The notes under the pieces: model-generated
The model's input: only the letters and a program-made list of their open reading frames with translations
The model's database searches: none
Told to the model about the DNA's origin: nothing
Assembly (NCBI GenBank): GCA_026005075.1
Contig: BPKJ01000001.1
Coordinates: 1-64,000 of the forward strand
Origin: Lysobacteraceae bacterium
GTDB lineage: Bacteria > Pseudomonadota > Gammaproteobacteria > Xanthomonadales > Xanthomonadaceae
Length of the DNA stretch: 64,000 nucleotides
Reading direction: 5' to 3'
Position numbers and translations under genes: made by a program
In this document: positions 47,478 to 57,363 of the stretch, in pieces
Layout: each line of letters begins with the position of its first letter
Numbering within the stretch: position 1 is the stretch's first letter

Positions 47478-49349
47478 TCATCCGGCGATCACCCGGTTGA
47501 CCCGGGCGAGGAAGGCGGCGGGATCGTCCAGCGCCCCGCCCTCGGCGAGGATCGCCTCCTCCAGCAGCAGCAGTCCGAGATCCTCGCGCCGTGCCGGGTC
47601 GGTCTCGCTGGCGAAACGCTGCACCAGCAGGTGCCCGGGGTTGATCTCGAGCACCGGCGGGCTGGCCGGGACCTCGTGCCCGGCCGCCTTGAGCAGACGC
47701 TGCATGTGCAGGGCCATGTCGGCCTCCTCGAGGACGAGGCAGGAGGGCGACTGGGTCAGGCGGGAGGAGACCCGCACCTCGCGCACGCGCTCGCCCAGGA
47801 GATCCTTGAGCCGGCGCACCGCCTCGTCGGCGATCTCCCGGTCGGCCCCGGAATCGGGTCGGGCCACGGGCTCGCCGAGGCGGTCGAGATCGAGTTCGCC
47901 CTTGGCCACGTGGCGGAGCGGCTTGCCGGCGTACTCGTGCAGGTAACCGATCATCCACTCGTCGATCCGCTCGTGCAGCAGCAGCACCTCGACCTCGCGG
48001 GCCTTGAGCGCCTCGAGCTGGGGGCTGTTGCGGGCCGCGTTCCAGCCATCCGCGGTCAGGTAGTAGATCGCATCCTGGCCGGGCTTCATCCGCGCGACGT
48101 ACTCGTCCAGCGAGAAACGTTCCTCCGGGCCGTTGCTGCGGGTCGAGGCAAAGCGCAACAGCCTGGCGATACGCTCGCGGTTGCCATGGTCCTCGGCGAT
48201 GCCCTCCTTGAGCACGGCCCCGAACGCATTCCAGAAGGTCCGGTACTTGTCCGGCTCCTCGCTGGCGAGGCGATCGAGCAGATCGAGCACCCTGCGGGTC
48301 AGGGCGCTGCGCAGCTTGTCGAGCTGGCGGGTACTCTGCAGCAGCTCACGCGAGACATTGAGCGGCAGGTCATCGGAATCCACCACGCCACGCACGAATC
48401 GCAGGTAGGCCGGGAGCATCTGCTCGGCCGCATCCATGATGAAGACACGCTTGACGTAGAGCTTCAGGCCCTTGCGCTCGTCGCGGTTGAACTGGAAGTC
48501 CAGTGGCGCGCGGGCCGGAACGTAGAGCAGCGAAGTGAAGTTCTGGTTGCCCTCGACCTTGTTGTGCGTCCACGCCAGCGGGTCCTGGAAGTCGTGGCTG
48601 AGGTGCTTGTAGAAGGCGCGGTACTCCTCCTCGGAGATCTCCGACTTGGGCCGCATCCACAGCGCCTTGGCCTGGTTCACCGTCTCGCGCTCGGTCCCGG
48701 GCTTGCCATCCTTGAACACCGGCATGCTGACCGGGAAGGCGATGTGGTCCGACCAGGTGGTGACCAGCGTGCGCAGCTTCCACGGCTGCAGGTACTCGCG
48801 CGCATCCTCCTTGAGATGCAGGATGACGCGGGTGCCGCGGGACAAGCCCTCGGCCGGCTCGAGGGTGAACTCGCCGCCGCCGTCGGAGGCCCACCTCCAG
48901 CCGCTCTCCTCTCCGGCCCGGCGCGTCTCCACCACGACCCGGTCCGCGACGATGAAGGCGGAGTAGAAACCGACCCCGAACTGACCGATCAGGTTGGCAT
49001 CGGCCTTCTGCCCGGCGCTGAGCTGCTCGAGGAACCGGCGGGTGCCCGAGCGCGCGATGGTGCCGAGGTTCTCGATCAGCTCGGCGCGGCTCATGCCGAT
49101 GCCGTTGTCGGCGACGGTGAGCGTGCCGGCCTCCGTATCGACGTGAAGGTCGATGTGCAGTTCCTGATCCCCGGCCATCAGCTCGGGCCTTTCCAGGGCC
49201 TCGAAGCGAAGCTTGTCGCAGGCGTCGGAGGCGTTGGAAACGAGCTCGCGCAGGAAGATGTCGCGGTTGGAGTAGAGCGAGTGGATCACCAGATGCAGCA
49301 CCTGCTGCACCTCGGCTTCGAACTTGAAGGACTCGACGGTCGCGGTCAC
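47478..49349 (-). CDS. htpG: Chaperone HtpG (Hsp90)
   Basis: ATP-dependent chaperone, cytosolic homodimer. 623 residues. The GTG at 49349 follows an AAGAGGA ribosome-binding site and gives the usual N-terminus (TATVESFKFEAEVQQVLHLV). GHKL ATPase motifs: FLRELVSNASDACDKLRFEA, TVADNGIGMSRAELIENLGT, GQFGVGFYSAFIVADRV; the middle domain contains YVKRVFIMDAAEQMLPAYLR and RGVVDSDDLPLNVSRELLQ, the expected Hsp90 blocks. C-terminal dimerisation helices complete it. Confidence 0.96.
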   Translation of the reverse strand: MTATVESFKFEAEVQQVLHLVIHSLYSNRDIFLRELVSNASDACDKLRFEALERPELMAGDQELHIDLHVDTEAGTLTVADNGIGMSRAELIENLGTIARSGTRRFLEQLSAGQKADANLIGQFGVGFYSAFIVADRVVVETRRAGEESGWRWASDGGGEFTLEPAEGLSRGTRVILHLKEDAREYLQPWKLRTLVTTWSDHIAFPVSMPVFKDGKPGTERETVNQAKALWMRPKSEISEEEYRAFYKHLSHDFQDPLAWTHNKVEGNQNFTSLLYVPARAPLDFQFNRDERKGLKLYVKRVFIMDAAEQMLPAYLRFVRGVVDSDDLPLNVSRELLQSTRQLDKLRSALTRRVLDLLDRLASEEPDKYRTFWNAFGAVLKEGIAEDHGNRERIARLLRFASTRSNGPEERFSLDEYVARMKPGQDAIYYLTADGWNAARNSPQLEALKAREVEVLLLHERIDEWMIGYLHEYAGKPLRHVAKGELDLDRLGEPVARPDSGADREIADEAVRRLKDLLGERVREVRVSSRLTQSPSCLVLEEADMALHMQRLLKAAGHEVPASPPVLEINPGHLLVQRFASETDPARREDLGLLLLEEAILAEGGALDDPAAFLARVNRVIAG

Positions 49350-49426
49350 GGCGTCCTCTTCAGGGGAATGGGTGGTGACGGAACGCGTCCGTAAATGGTG
49401 CCCTGGCAGTGCGATTTCAAGTCCCC

Positions 49427-49460
49427 AAAAGCACAACGGCCGCCCATGCGGGCGGCCGTT
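49427..49460 (-). terminator. Intrinsic terminator after rplS
   Basis: On the minus strand a perfect 11-bp stem AACGGCCGCCC/GGGCGGCCGTT (49450-49460 with 49435-49445) is followed by GTGCTTTTGG. It closes the rpsP-rimM-trmD-rplS operon before the htpG start. Confidence 0.85.
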
Positions 49461-49482
49461 GCGGCAGCGCATTCCTGAACGC

Positions 49483-49848
49483 TCAGCCCGCGCTGGACGA
49501 GGCGCTGAGGTCTTCCTTGATGCGCGCGGCCTTGCCTTCCAGGCCGCGCAGGTAGTACAGCTTGGCGGCACGGACCTTGCCACGCCGCTTGACCTCGACC
49601 GAGTCGATCAGCGGCGAGTAGGTCTGGAACACGCGCTCGACGCCGGTGCCATGGGAGATCTTGCGCACGGTGAAGGCCGAGTTGAGGCCGCGGTTGCGCT
49701 TGGCGATCACCACGCCCTCGTAGGCCTGCACGCGCTCGCGGTTGCCTTCCTTGACCTTGACGTTGACGACCACGGTATCGCCGGGTCCGAACTCCGGCAG
49801 CTTGCGCTGCATCTGGGCAGCTTCGAATTCCTGGATGAGCTTGTTCAT
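49483..49848 (-). CDS. rplS: 50S ribosomal protein L19
   Basis: 121 residues from the ATG at 49848 ([20 protein letters not shown]). [40 protein letters not shown] and [20 protein letters not shown] are L19 signatures. It is last in the operon with trmD (104-bp gap). Confidence 0.96.
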   Translation of the reverse strand: MNKLIQEFEAAQMQRKLPEFGPGDTVVVNVKVKEGNRERVQAYEGVVIAKRNRGLNSAFTVRKISHGTGVERVFQTYSPLIDSVEVKRRGKVRAAKLYYLRGLEGKAARIKEDLSASSSAG

Positions 49849-49951
49849 GGTTGCACCGGCTGTCGTGTAGTTCTCGGGGTGCGCGGATGCGCCGGGAAGT
49901 CGCCCATTATAACCGGTCCCGAGGCCGATCCGCCAGCCCCCACCCTGCCCT

Positions 49952-50746
49952 TCAGTCCGTGCCCGGCGGCTCGGCGGCCGCATGGCGCTTCCGGTACTCC
50001 TCGAGAAGCCTGCGGTCCTCGTCGCTCAGCACCCGCCGCTGCAGCAGATCCGGGCGCCACCGCCACGTCCGCCCGAGTGCCTGCTGCCGCCGCCAGCGGG
50101 CGATCGCGGCATGGTCGCCGCTGCGCAGCACCTCCGGCACGACGCCCAGCTCATGGCATTCCGGGCGGGTGTAGTGGGGACAGTCGAGAAGACCGTCCTC
50201 GAAGCTGTCCTGCACCGCCGAGCGGGGATCGCCGAGCGCGCCGTCCAGCACCCGGCCGAGTGCGTCGACGATCACCGCCGCGGCGAGCTCGCCGCCGGAG
50301 AGGACGTAATCGCCCAGCGACACCTGCTCGTCCACGCAGTGCGCCACGAAGCGCTCGTCCACCCCCTCGTAGCGGCCACAGACCAGCACCAGCCGCGGCA
50401 GCCGCGCCCATCCACGGATCCTCGCCTGGGTCAGCGGGGCGCCCTGGGGCGACATCAGGAGAACGCGGGGCGGGCGCGGATCGGCCTCCCGCACCGCCTG
50501 CAGACAGCGCCGCAGCGGATCGACCAGCATCACCATGCCCGGACCGCCCCCGTAGGGGCGATCGTCCACCGAGCGATGGGGTTCCTCGGCAAAGTCGCGA
50601 AGCTGCCAGCCCTCGACCTGGAGCAGGCCGCGCCGCAGCGCACGGCCGACCACGCCCACGGCGGCCGACTGCAGCACCAGTTCGGGAAAGAGGCCGACGA
50701 CGTCGATCCGGGGGGGCGCGACCACGGGCTCGTTCGCGAGGTTCAA
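49952..50746 (-). CDS. trmD: tRNA (guanine37-N1)-methyltransferase
   Basis: Methylates G37 of tRNAs with a GG at positions 36-37 to prevent frameshifting. 264 residues. SPOUT knot motifs: [20 protein letters not shown] (substrate loop), [20 protein letters not shown] and [20 protein letters not shown] (SAM trefoil knot), with the family's C-terminal domain [18 protein letters not shown]. Its ATG at 50746 overlaps the rimM stop (ATGA). Confidence 0.96.
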   Translation of the reverse strand: MNLANEPVVAPPRIDVVGLFPELVLQSAAVGVVGRALRRGLLQVEGWQLRDFAEEPHRSVDDRPYGGGPGMVMLVDPLRRCLQAVREADPRPPRVLLMSPQGAPLTQARIRGWARLPRLVLVCGRYEGVDERFVAHCVDEQVSLGDYVLSGGELAAAVIVDALGRVLDGALGDPRSAVQDSFEDGLLDCPHYTRPECHELGVVPEVLRSGDHAAIARWRRQQALGRTWRWRPDLLQRRVLSDEDRRLLEEYRKRHAAAEPPGTD

Positions 50747-51246
50747 AACTGCGGGTCCCAGTCCACGACCATGCGTCCGGCCTCGAGATCGACCTTGCGC
50801 ACCACGTCGGGCTGGAGAAACGGGATCAGACGCTCGCGCTCCCCACGGACCACGATGACGTCGTTGGCCGCGGTGGCGAAGAGGTGGGAGATCCTGCCGA
50901 GCAGGACCCCGTCGACGGTATGCACCTCGAGCCCCTCGAGGTCCACCCAGTAGTACTCGCCCTCGGCGGTCGGTGGCAGTGCGCTCCTCGGCACCCAGAT
51001 CTCGGCCCCCACCCAGGATTGGGCCTGATCCCGGTCCATGGCCTGTTCGAGCTGGAGCAGGAGCCCCTTTCCGTGCGTGCGCACGCGGGGCGCATCGACG
51101 CGGTGGACCTCGCCACGCAGGCGAAGCATCCAGGGCAGGTAGCGGGAAATGGCCAGCGGCGGATCGGTGTGCGAGCGCAGCTTGAGCTCCCCACGCACCC
51201 CGAACACGCCGACGATCTCTCCGACCCGGACTTCGGTCGGCCGCAT
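50743..51246 (-). CDS. rimM: 16S rRNA processing protein RimM
   Basis: 167 residues: N-terminal beta-barrel ([20 protein letters not shown]) binding S19 and C-terminal PRC-barrel ([37 protein letters not shown]) with [20 protein letters not shown] near the end. Assists 30S head maturation. Between rpsP and trmD as usual; 4-base overlap with trmD. Confidence 0.95.
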   Translation of the reverse strand: MRPTEVRVGEIVGVFGVRGELKLRSHTDPPLAISRYLPWMLRLRGEVHRVDAPRVRTHGKGLLLQLEQAMDRDQAQSWVGAEIWVPRSALPPTAEGEYYWVDLEGLEVHTVDGVLLGRISHLFATAANDVIVVRGERERLIPFLQPDVVRKVDLEAGRMVVDWDPQF

Positions 51247-51262
51247 CGGGAAATCCGCCGGA

Positions 51263-51520
51263 TCAGGCGGCCGTCTTGGCAGCCGAGGCTTCCTTGACCA
51301 GCATCCGCACCTTGTCGGTCAGCTGCGCACCGTGGCTGACCCAGTGCGCCACACGGTCGGTATCGATCTGCAGGCGAGGATCGTTGCCGGAGGCCACCGG
51401 GTTGTAGAAACCGAGGCGCTCGATCGCACGACCGTCGCGCTTGTTGCGGCTGTCGGTGACGACGATGTGGTAGAACGGGCGCTTCTTGGCGCCACCGCGA
51501 GTCAGTCGGATCTTGACCAT
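51263..51520 (-). CDS. rpsP: 30S ribosomal protein S16
   Basis: 85 residues from the ATG at 51520 ([20 protein letters not shown]), the standard S16 start. [20 protein letters not shown] and [20 protein letters not shown] are S16 signatures. First gene of the operon; an in-frame extension upstream to 51586 has no support. Confidence 0.96.
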   Translation of the reverse strand: MVKIRLTRGGAKKRPFYHIVVTDSRNKRDGRAIERLGFYNPVASGNDPRLQIDTDRVAHWVSHGAQLTDKVRMLVKEASAAKTAA

Positions 51521-51655
51521 GGTGCTGGATGCTCTGTAGTTCTGGGCAGACCGCGCCGTCATCCGGCGCAGGGAACGCGAAATCATAGCCCAGGCGGGCC
51601 CTGAAGGAAAGGGGCCGCGGATGCCAACGCGCCCTTGGAGCCGCCCGCGGGCGGC

Positions 51656-53098
51656 TTAGCCGCCGGCCTGCCGGCTCGCCTGCTCGCGCAGCGCATTCAG
51701 CTCGCCATCGTCCGGGGCGGCGCGCAGGCCGTCCTCGGCCAGCGTCTTGCAGAACGTCCACAACGAGCGCTGGCAGCTCTTTCTGGCCCGCTCGCGGTAA
51801 TACTCGGCAATCCGGGTCAGGCCGGCGCGCGCGCGGGCGTTCGCCGGGTCCTGCTCGAGCACCTTGCGATACAGGTCCACCGCATTGTCCTCCGGCGGGG
51901 CGACCAGGCGCCGCCCGGGGTCGGTGGTGGACGTGGTGCCGTACTCCATGTAGGTATCGGCCTGGGTCAGCATCAGTTCGAGGTCACGCTGCCCCGCATC
52001 CACCGGGCTGGGCACATGCACCACCGGGGGCAGCGCCTCCTCGGGCACGGCCACCGGGCCCGCCGGCGGGGGCACCGGCTCCGGTGCCGGCGCGGCGAGC
52101 CACCAGACCAGCCCCGATGCCAGCAGCACCAGGGCCAGGCCACCGCCCAGCAGGGCCAGCTTGCGACCCGCGCCTTCGCGGACCCTCACCAGCCGGGTGG
52201 TCCCGCCTGCAAGGCGTGCGGCGCCGGCCTTGCGCCGGCCGGCCATCGCATCCTTGATCGAGGCCGCTTCCGGGGCGGCAGCGAGCAGCTGCTCGACGGC
52301 CTGGATGAAGGCTTCGCCGGTCGGGAAGCGCTGCTCCGGCTGCTTGGCCATCAGGCCATCGATCAGGGGCTGCAACCACGCGTGCTCGGGCGGCAGCGTC
52401 GGCACCGGCTGGGTGACATGCATCAGGGCGACGGTGAACGGGTCGCTGGCCTGGTAGGGCGGCTCGCCGGTCAGCATCTCGTACAGCATGGCGCCCAGCG
52501 AGTAGAGGTCGGAACGTCCATCGACCGACTCGGCCCGCGCCTGCTCCGGGCTCATGTAATCGGGTGTGCCGATCGAGGCTCCGGCCATGGTGGCGCTGGA
52601 CTTCGCGTCCATCGCCTTGGCGATGCCGAAGTCGGCCAGCACTGCGGTGCCGTCGAGCTTGAACAGGATGTTGCCCGGCTTGACGTCACGGTGGACGAAG
52701 CCCTTCTCGTGCGCGTAATGCAGGCCGCGGGCGACGTCGCAGACGATGTCCAGCGTCTCGGCAACGGTCAGCCCGGCGTCGATCTTCTCGCGCAGGCTGC
52801 CTCCCGGAATGTACTCGGCGGCGAGGTAGTAGATGCTGCCGTGCGAGCCGATGTCGTAGACCGTCACCAGGTTGGGATGGCTGAGCTTGGCAGTGATCCG
52901 CCCTTCCTTGAGGAAGCGCTCGGTGAACTCGGCGTTCGCCGCAAGGGCAGGCGCCATGACCTTGAGCGCCACCTCCCTGTCGAGCGACTCCTGCACCGCG
53001 AGGAAGACCGATGCCATGCCGCCTTCGCCGAGCGGGCGCAGGATCCGGTAACCCGGAATGTTGATGTCGACGGACTTGAGGAGGACGGTCGCCGTCAC
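51656..53098 (-). CDS. Membrane-anchored Ser/Thr protein kinase (PknB-type)
   Basis: 480 residues. The kinase domain (about 17-275) has the Gly loop LRPLGEGGMASVFLAV, VALKVMA (Lys), VHRDVKPGNILFKLDG (catalytic loop), LADFGIAKAMDA (DFG) and the activation segment GTPDYMSPEQARAE; it looks active. One transmembrane helix at about 314-330 (LALLGGGLALVLLASGLVWW) leads to a Pro-rich stretch and a helical, TPR-like periplasmic C-terminus (AVDLYRKVLEQDPANARARA). It probably transduces an envelope signal; substrates are unknown. It stands between the rpsP operon and the cytochrome gene on the same strand. Confidence 0.88.
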   Translation of the reverse strand: MTATVLLKSVDINIPGYRILRPLGEGGMASVFLAVQESLDREVALKVMAPALAANAEFTERFLKEGRITAKLSHPNLVTVYDIGSHGSIYYLAAEYIPGGSLREKIDAGLTVAETLDIVCDVARGLHYAHEKGFVHRDVKPGNILFKLDGTAVLADFGIAKAMDAKSSATMAGASIGTPDYMSPEQARAESVDGRSDLYSLGAMLYEMLTGEPPYQASDPFTVALMHVTQPVPTLPPEHAWLQPLIDGLMAKQPEQRFPTGEAFIQAVEQLLAAAPEAASIKDAMAGRRKAGAARLAGGTTRLVRVREGAGRKLALLGGGLALVLLASGLVWWLAAPAPEPVPPPAGPVAVPEEALPPVVHVPSPVDAGQRDLELMLTQADTYMEYGTTSTTDPGRRLVAPPEDNAVDLYRKVLEQDPANARARAGLTRIAEYYRERARKSCQRSLWTFCKTLAEDGLRAAPDDGELNALREQASRQAGG

Positions 53099-53191
53099 GC
53101 TGGATTCCGTAGCTTCGGTTGAGGACGAGGCCAGCCCCCGCGGGGCCGCGCGGCCGCCGCGGGGGCGCGGGCGTCGTCCCGCAAGCGCCCG

Positions 53192-54514
53192 CTAGCCGGC
53201 TGCGCGACGCAACTCACGCAGCGCGGCGACGAACCCCGCCATCTCGTAGCGGTCTTCGTCCTTGACCCGATCGTACAGGGCATCGATGCGGCTGCGCAGC
53301 TGCCGGGCGCGATCCTCGCCGAGCGCACCCGAGGCCTCGTAGGCGGCCAGCACACTGTTGGCAGCCATGGCGGCCTGCTCGGCCGCCGCATAGTCCCTGA
53401 ACTCGCCGCGCTCGGCGTCGGCGAGCAGCGAATCGAGGATGGGCAGCAGGCTGTCCGCACCCCAGTCGGCCGCGGCCACCTTCGGCAGCAGCGCGCGGAC
53501 CTCGGCGGCCAGGCGGCGCGCCGCCTGCTCGGTCTGCGCCCGTCCCTCGGTGGTGGCGCGGTGAAGCGCACGGGTGAGCTCGCCGATACGGGCCGACGCG
53601 GCCCGATCGACCGCCGCCAGCACATGGCGGAACATCACCAGGTTGGCATCGTTCAGACGCACCACCCCGGGACCCAGGCCGGTGCCGGGCCGCGGCCCCC
53701 AGCGGCCGCTGGCCATGGGCTTGTGGCAGGCAAGGCAGTCGAAAAGCACCAGTTCCGGGAAGATGCCGTCCCAGCCGTGGCGCGGATCGAGCAGGATGTC
53801 GAGCAGGTTGGCCGCCGCCACGCCCTGGCCGATGCCCCAGTCCCGTACGCCGTTGAACGCCCCCTTGCGCCGGATGTAGTCGTCATCGACCTGGTAGTGG
53901 GTGACCTCCGGAAGCCAGGTGAAGGTGTCCAGTTCGAAGCTCAGGCGCGGATGCCCGGCGCCCATGATGCGATGGGTGATCATGCGCTCCGGCGTGCCCA
54001 TGTGGCAGGACAGGCACAGCTCCGCGCGACGGACCGGGTCGGCGGTCGGGTACATGCCCTTGGCAAGGTTGTCGGCATGATCCACGTCCTTGCCGGCGTG
54101 GGAGGTGAGCCAGAGCTCCGCGCCGCCATGGCAGGCCTCGCAGCCGACCCCGTCGCTCATCTGGAAACGCTCGCCACGGCTTGCCTCGGGCACGTTGTCG
54201 GCATGGCAGTCCAGGCAGACTGCGGCACGGGTGGCGTCACCGAGACCGAGCTTGCGCGCGATGGACTGCCCCTTCTCGCTGCGCAGGGCCTGCAGCGCCT
54301 TGGTCGCATGCGGATCGTACTCCTGCCAGCGCGCGAACTCGTTCTGCCAGACGTTCGATTCCTTGAATGGCTGGGAGGCGCCGTGGCAGACGCTGCTTGC
54401 GCAGGTGGCCACCCCCATGTGCCGGTGCTGCTGGATCGCTTCGACGGCAGACCCGGCCCAGACCGGGAAGGCCACCATCAGCACGAGAAGACACCCTATC
54501 CGTCGCCGTTCCAT
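53192..54514 (-). CDS. Periplasmic multihaem cytochrome c
   Basis: 440 residues. Signal peptide MERRRIGCLLVLMVAFPVWA. Four regular CxxCH haem sites (CLDCH, CEACH, CLSCH, CLACH) plus one CASSVCH near the N-terminus (CX4CH), giving up to five haems in the first 270 residues. The C-terminal 170 residues are helical without further haem motifs. The spacing recalls cytochrome c554/NrfB-like electron carriers; it probably transfers electrons in the periplasm, partner unknown. No reductase or ccm gene is adjacent. Confidence 0.82.
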   Translation of the reverse strand: MERRRIGCLLVLMVAFPVWAGSAVEAIQQHRHMGVATCASSVCHGASQPFKESNVWQNEFARWQEYDPHATKALQALRSEKGQSIARKLGLGDATRAAVCLDCHADNVPEASRGERFQMSDGVGCEACHGGAELWLTSHAGKDVDHADNLAKGMYPTADPVRRAELCLSCHMGTPERMITHRIMGAGHPRLSFELDTFTWLPEVTHYQVDDDYIRRKGAFNGVRDWGIGQGVAAANLLDILLDPRHGWDGIFPELVLFDCLACHKPMASGRWGPRPGTGLGPGVVRLNDANLVMFRHVLAAVDRAASARIGELTRALHRATTEGRAQTEQAARRLAAEVRALLPKVAAADWGADSLLPILDSLLADAERGEFRDYAAAEQAAMAANSVLAAYEASGALGEDRARQLRSRIDALYDRVKDEDRYEMAGFVAALRELRRAAG

Positions 54515-54566
54515 CCCCAGCCCTCCCCCGAGCGTTCACGGCCGCAAGCGAGCGCTTGCGGGTCGA

Positions 54567-55289
54567 TTATGCCACGACCGGCGCCTCGCGTTCCGGAGCC
54601 GGCCAAAGGCAGACTCCCTTCTCGCGCATCGCCGCCAGGAGTGCCTCATGGCGGCGGCGCTCCTCGTCGGTGGCACGCAGTACCCTGAGTTCCACCTCGC
54701 AGCGTTGCAGCGCCGCCGCACCCGCATCGGCACCGGCCTCGGCGAGGGGCACCGGCTCCAGCGACAGCGCGGCCTGGCCCGCGGTCATCGCAAGGTAGAC
54801 CTCGGCCAGCAATTCGGCGTCGAGCAGCGCTCCGTGCAGGGTCCGGTGGCGGTTGTCGATCTGCAGCCGCCGGCACAAGGCGTCCAGGCTGTTGCGCTGC
54901 CCCGGGTAGCGTTCGCGCGCGAGGGCAAGGGTGTCGGTCACCGTGCAGATCTGTTCGAGCCGCTCGTCCCGGCCCAGTCGCGCCAGTTCGGCATTCAGGA
55001 AGCCGAGATCGAAGGCCGCATTGTGGATGACCAGCTCGGCGCCACGCACGAAGTCGAGGAACTCGTCGACGACCTCCTCGAACCTCGGCTTGTCGGCAAG
55101 AAACGCGTCGGTGAGGCCGGTCACCTCGCTCGCGCCCGGGTCCATCGGACGCTCCGGGTTGAGGTAGCGCTGGAAGCGGCGCCCGCTCGGCCTGCGCTCC
55201 ACCAGCTCGACGCAGCCGATCTCCACCACCCGATGGCCACGCTCCACGGCAAGGCCCGTGGTCTCCGTATCCAGCACCACCCATCGCAT
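54567..55289 (-). CDS. dnaQ: DNA polymerase III epsilon subunit (proofreading exonuclease)
   Basis: 240 residues from the ATG at 55289 (MRWVVLDTETTGLAVERGHR). DEDDh motifs: exo I LDTETTG, exo II VIHNAAFDLGFLNAEL, exo III HGALLDAELLAEVYLAM. The C-terminal tail that binds the alpha subunit is present. It follows rnhA by one base, the same pairing as in E. coli though there the two genes diverge. Confidence 0.94.
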   Translation of the reverse strand: MRWVVLDTETTGLAVERGHRVVEIGCVELVERRPSGRRFQRYLNPERPMDPGASEVTGLTDAFLADKPRFEEVVDEFLDFVRGAELVIHNAAFDLGFLNAELARLGRDERLEQICTVTDTLALARERYPGQRNSLDALCRRLQIDNRHRTLHGALLDAELLAEVYLAMTAGQAALSLEPVPLAEAGADAGAAALQRCEVELRVLRATDEERRRHEALLAAMREKGVCLWPAPEREAPVVA

Positions 55290-55290
55290 C

Positions 55291-55734
55291 TCACGCACTC
55301 CCTCGCTGGCGTTCCGCCTCGATGCGGGCAAGACGGTCCACGCGTTCGTTGTCGGCCATTCCCGCGTGCCCCTTCACCCAGCGCCAATCGACCTCGTGCC
55401 TGCGTGCTGCGTCGCGCAGGCGAACCCACAGGTCGCGGTTCTTCACCTCGCCGCCCGCGGACGTGCGCCAGTTGCGCCGCTCCCAGCGCGGCAGCCACTC
55501 GGTGATGCCCTGCCGCAGGTACTGCGAATCGGTGTGCAGCACCACCCGGCAGGGCCGCTGCAGCGCCTCCAGCGCGGCGATGGCGGCCATCAGTTCCATG
55601 CGGTTGTTGGTGGTCAGCGGTTCGCCACCGACGAGTTCCCGCTCATGCCCCTTCCAGCGCAGCAGCGCGGCCCAGCCTCCGGGGCCGGGATTGCCGAGGC
55701 AGGCCCCGTCGGTGGCAACCTCGACCGCGGTCAT
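55291..55734 (-). CDS. rnhA: Ribonuclease HI
   Basis: 147 residues from the ATG at 55734. Catalytic residues of the DEDD set: [20 protein letters not shown] (Asp), [18 protein letters not shown] (Glu), [17 protein letters not shown] (Asp), [20 protein letters not shown] (His and Asp). Degrades RNA in RNA-DNA hybrids. ATGA overlap with the preceding methyltransferase. Confidence 0.95.
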   Translation of the reverse strand: MTAVEVATDGACLGNPGPGGWAALLRWKGHERELVGGEPLTTNNRMELMAAIAALEALQRPCRVVLHTDSQYLRQGITEWLPRWERRNWRTSAGGEVKNRDLWVRLRDAARRHEVDWRWVKGHAGMADNERVDRLARIEAERQRGSA

Positions 55735-56420
55735 GATGGGCTGGCCCGCACGCGCAGCGGCGTCCGCGCCGGACCGACCAGGGTCGGGGCGGCCTCGCGC
55801 TTGCGGGCGATGCAGGCACAGGAGGAGCGCCACCGGCCGGTCAGCGAACGCAGCACGGGACCCTGCGGTCTCGCTTCGGAGGGCACCGGCGGCCGTCCGC
55901 GCCACAGGCAGCCGACCCCCTCGCACTCCTCGATCACGAGCCCGGCGTCGACCGCCAGCCGCTCCAGGCTCGCCGCGTCGAGCAGACGCCCCGCGCCGCG
56001 CGGCAAGCGGAGCCGGAACGGGCTCCAGCGGTTGAAACCGAGCAGCACCAGCAAGCCCTCGGGCTGGAGGCAACGCGCACACTCGCGGACCAGTGCAGCC
56101 GGATCGGGCACCGCCTCGAGCACATGCAGGAGGTAGATCAGGCTGAAGGACTCTCCCGCAAACGGAAGTGTCCCGGCCTCGCAGCGCAGATCCCCTTCCC
56201 AGCCGTCCCGGCCAAGATGCATGCAGGTGACCGATTGCAGCATGTTGCCCGAGAGCTCGCGCGGCATCGCGGGGGAAGGACGCAGATACAGACCCCGCAC
56301 ACCGATCTGGGTCGCCAGCACCGGAATCACCTCGGACTGCTCGACCGCGACCGCCAGGGCAACCGCCGGCTTTTCGAAGCAGCGCTGCACGCGGAGGGGG
56401 CCGGAGAGGGAATCGCTCAT
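55731..56420 (-). CDS. SAM-dependent methyltransferase (YafS-like)
   Basis: 229 residues from the ATG at 56420. Class I methyltransferase core: the [20 protein letters not shown] region with [20 protein letters not shown] and [20 protein letters not shown] is typical of the type 11 family. Its position upstream of rnhA-dnaQ matches E. coli yafS. Substrate unknown. The stop overlaps the rnhA start (ATGA), so the three genes form one coupled operon. Confidence 0.82.
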   Translation of the reverse strand: MSDSLSGPLRVQRCFEKPAVALAVAVEQSEVIPVLATQIGVRGLYLRPSPAMPRELSGNMLQSVTCMHLGRDGWEGDLRCEAGTLPFAGESFSLIYLLHVLEAVPDPAALVRECARCLQPEGLLVLLGFNRWSPFRLRLPRGAGRLLDAASLERLAVDAGLVIEECEGVGCLWRGRPPVPSEARPQGPVLRSLTGRWRSSCACIARKREAAPTLVGPARTPLRVRASPS

Positions 56421-56520
56421 CCCGCTATTGTGCCGTAGGCGGATCGCCGCGGCTGCCCCCTTGGAGCCGGGCACAAGGCCGGGCACACTTGCGCCCTTGA
56501 TCGATCGAGGGAGCATTCCT

Positions 56521-57309
56521 ATGGGTTTTCTTGCCGGCAAGCGTGCACTGATCGTGGGGATCGCCAGCCAGCGCTCCATCGCCTGGGGCATCGCCGAGGC
56601 CATGCACCGCGAAGGCGCCCAACTGGCCTTCACCTACCAGAACGACAAGCTGCGATCCCGCGTGGAGGAAGCGGGCCGCACCTTCGGCTCCGACATCATC
56701 CTGCCGCTGGATGTTGCGGACGATGCACAGATCGAGGCCGCGTTCGCGGCCCTGGCCTCGCGCTGGGATGGTCTGGACATCCTGGTGCACTCGGTGGGCT
56801 TCGCGCCGCGCGAGGCACTCGACGGCGAATTCCTCGATGGCTTGACCCGCGAGAACTTCGCCATCGCCCACGACATCTCCAGCTACAGCCTCGCTGCGCT
56901 GGCCAAGGCCGCGCGCCCCATGATGAAGGGCCGCCGCGGAGCCATCCTGACCCTGTCCTACCTCGGCGCGGAGCGTGCGCTGGCCAACTACAACGTCATG
57001 GGCGTGGCCAAGGCCAGCCTCGAATCCTGCATGCGCTACCTGGCCTACAACCTCGGCCCCGAGGGAACCCGGGTCAACGCGATCTCGGCCGGCCCGATCA
57101 AGACCCTGGCGGCTGCCGGCATCGGCAACTTCCGCAAGATGCTCACCCACGTCGAGCGCTACGCGCCGCTTCGTCGCAGCGTGACCATCGAGGACGTGGG
57201 CAATGTCGCCGCGTTCCTCTGTTCGGACCTCGCTGCCGGGATCACCGGCGAGGTCACCTACGTCGATGCCGGTTACAACATCCTCGGCATGACCGGGCTC
57301 GACGACTGA
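56521..57309 (+). CDS. fabI: Enoyl-[acyl-carrier-protein] reductase (NADH)
   Basis: Last step of fatty-acid elongation, target of triclosan-type inhibitors. 262 residues. [20 protein letters not shown] (nucleotide motif [13 protein letters not shown]), [33 protein letters not shown] (Tyr and Lys of Y-x6-K), and [20 protein letters not shown]. The ATG follows GAGGGAG. Its nearest relatives include E. coli FabI (262 residues). Confidence 0.95.
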   Translation: MGFLAGKRALIVGIASQRSIAWGIAEAMHREGAQLAFTYQNDKLRSRVEEAGRTFGSDIILPLDVADDAQIEAAFAALASRWDGLDILVHSVGFAPREALDGEFLDGLTRENFAIAHDISSYSLAALAKAARPMMKGRRGAILTLSYLGAERALANYNVMGVAKASLESCMRYLAYNLGPEGTRVNAISAGPIKTLAAAGIGNFRKMLTHVERYAPLRRSVTIEDVGNVAAFLCSDLAAGITGEVTYVDAGYNILGMTGLDD

Positions 57310-57326
57310 TCGCGACACGGGCCGGC

Positions 57327-57357
57327 GGCGGGTCCGGGCCAGCGCCCCGGACCCGCC
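57327..57357. terminator. Bidirectional hairpin between fabI and ppiD
   Basis: A perfect 12-bp stem GGCGGGTCCGGG/CCCGGACCCGCC (57327-57338 with 57346-57357) lies between two convergent genes and ends just before the ppiD stop. No T run on either side, so termination strength is uncertain. Confidence 0.6.
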
Positions 57358-57363
57358 CCAGGA

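Noticed and set aside
53192..54514. Cytochrome c nitrite reductase or hydroxylamine oxidoreductase identity
   Set aside because: Haem number and spacing fit neither catalytic family, and no catalytic CxxCK or crosslinking Tyr motif was seen.
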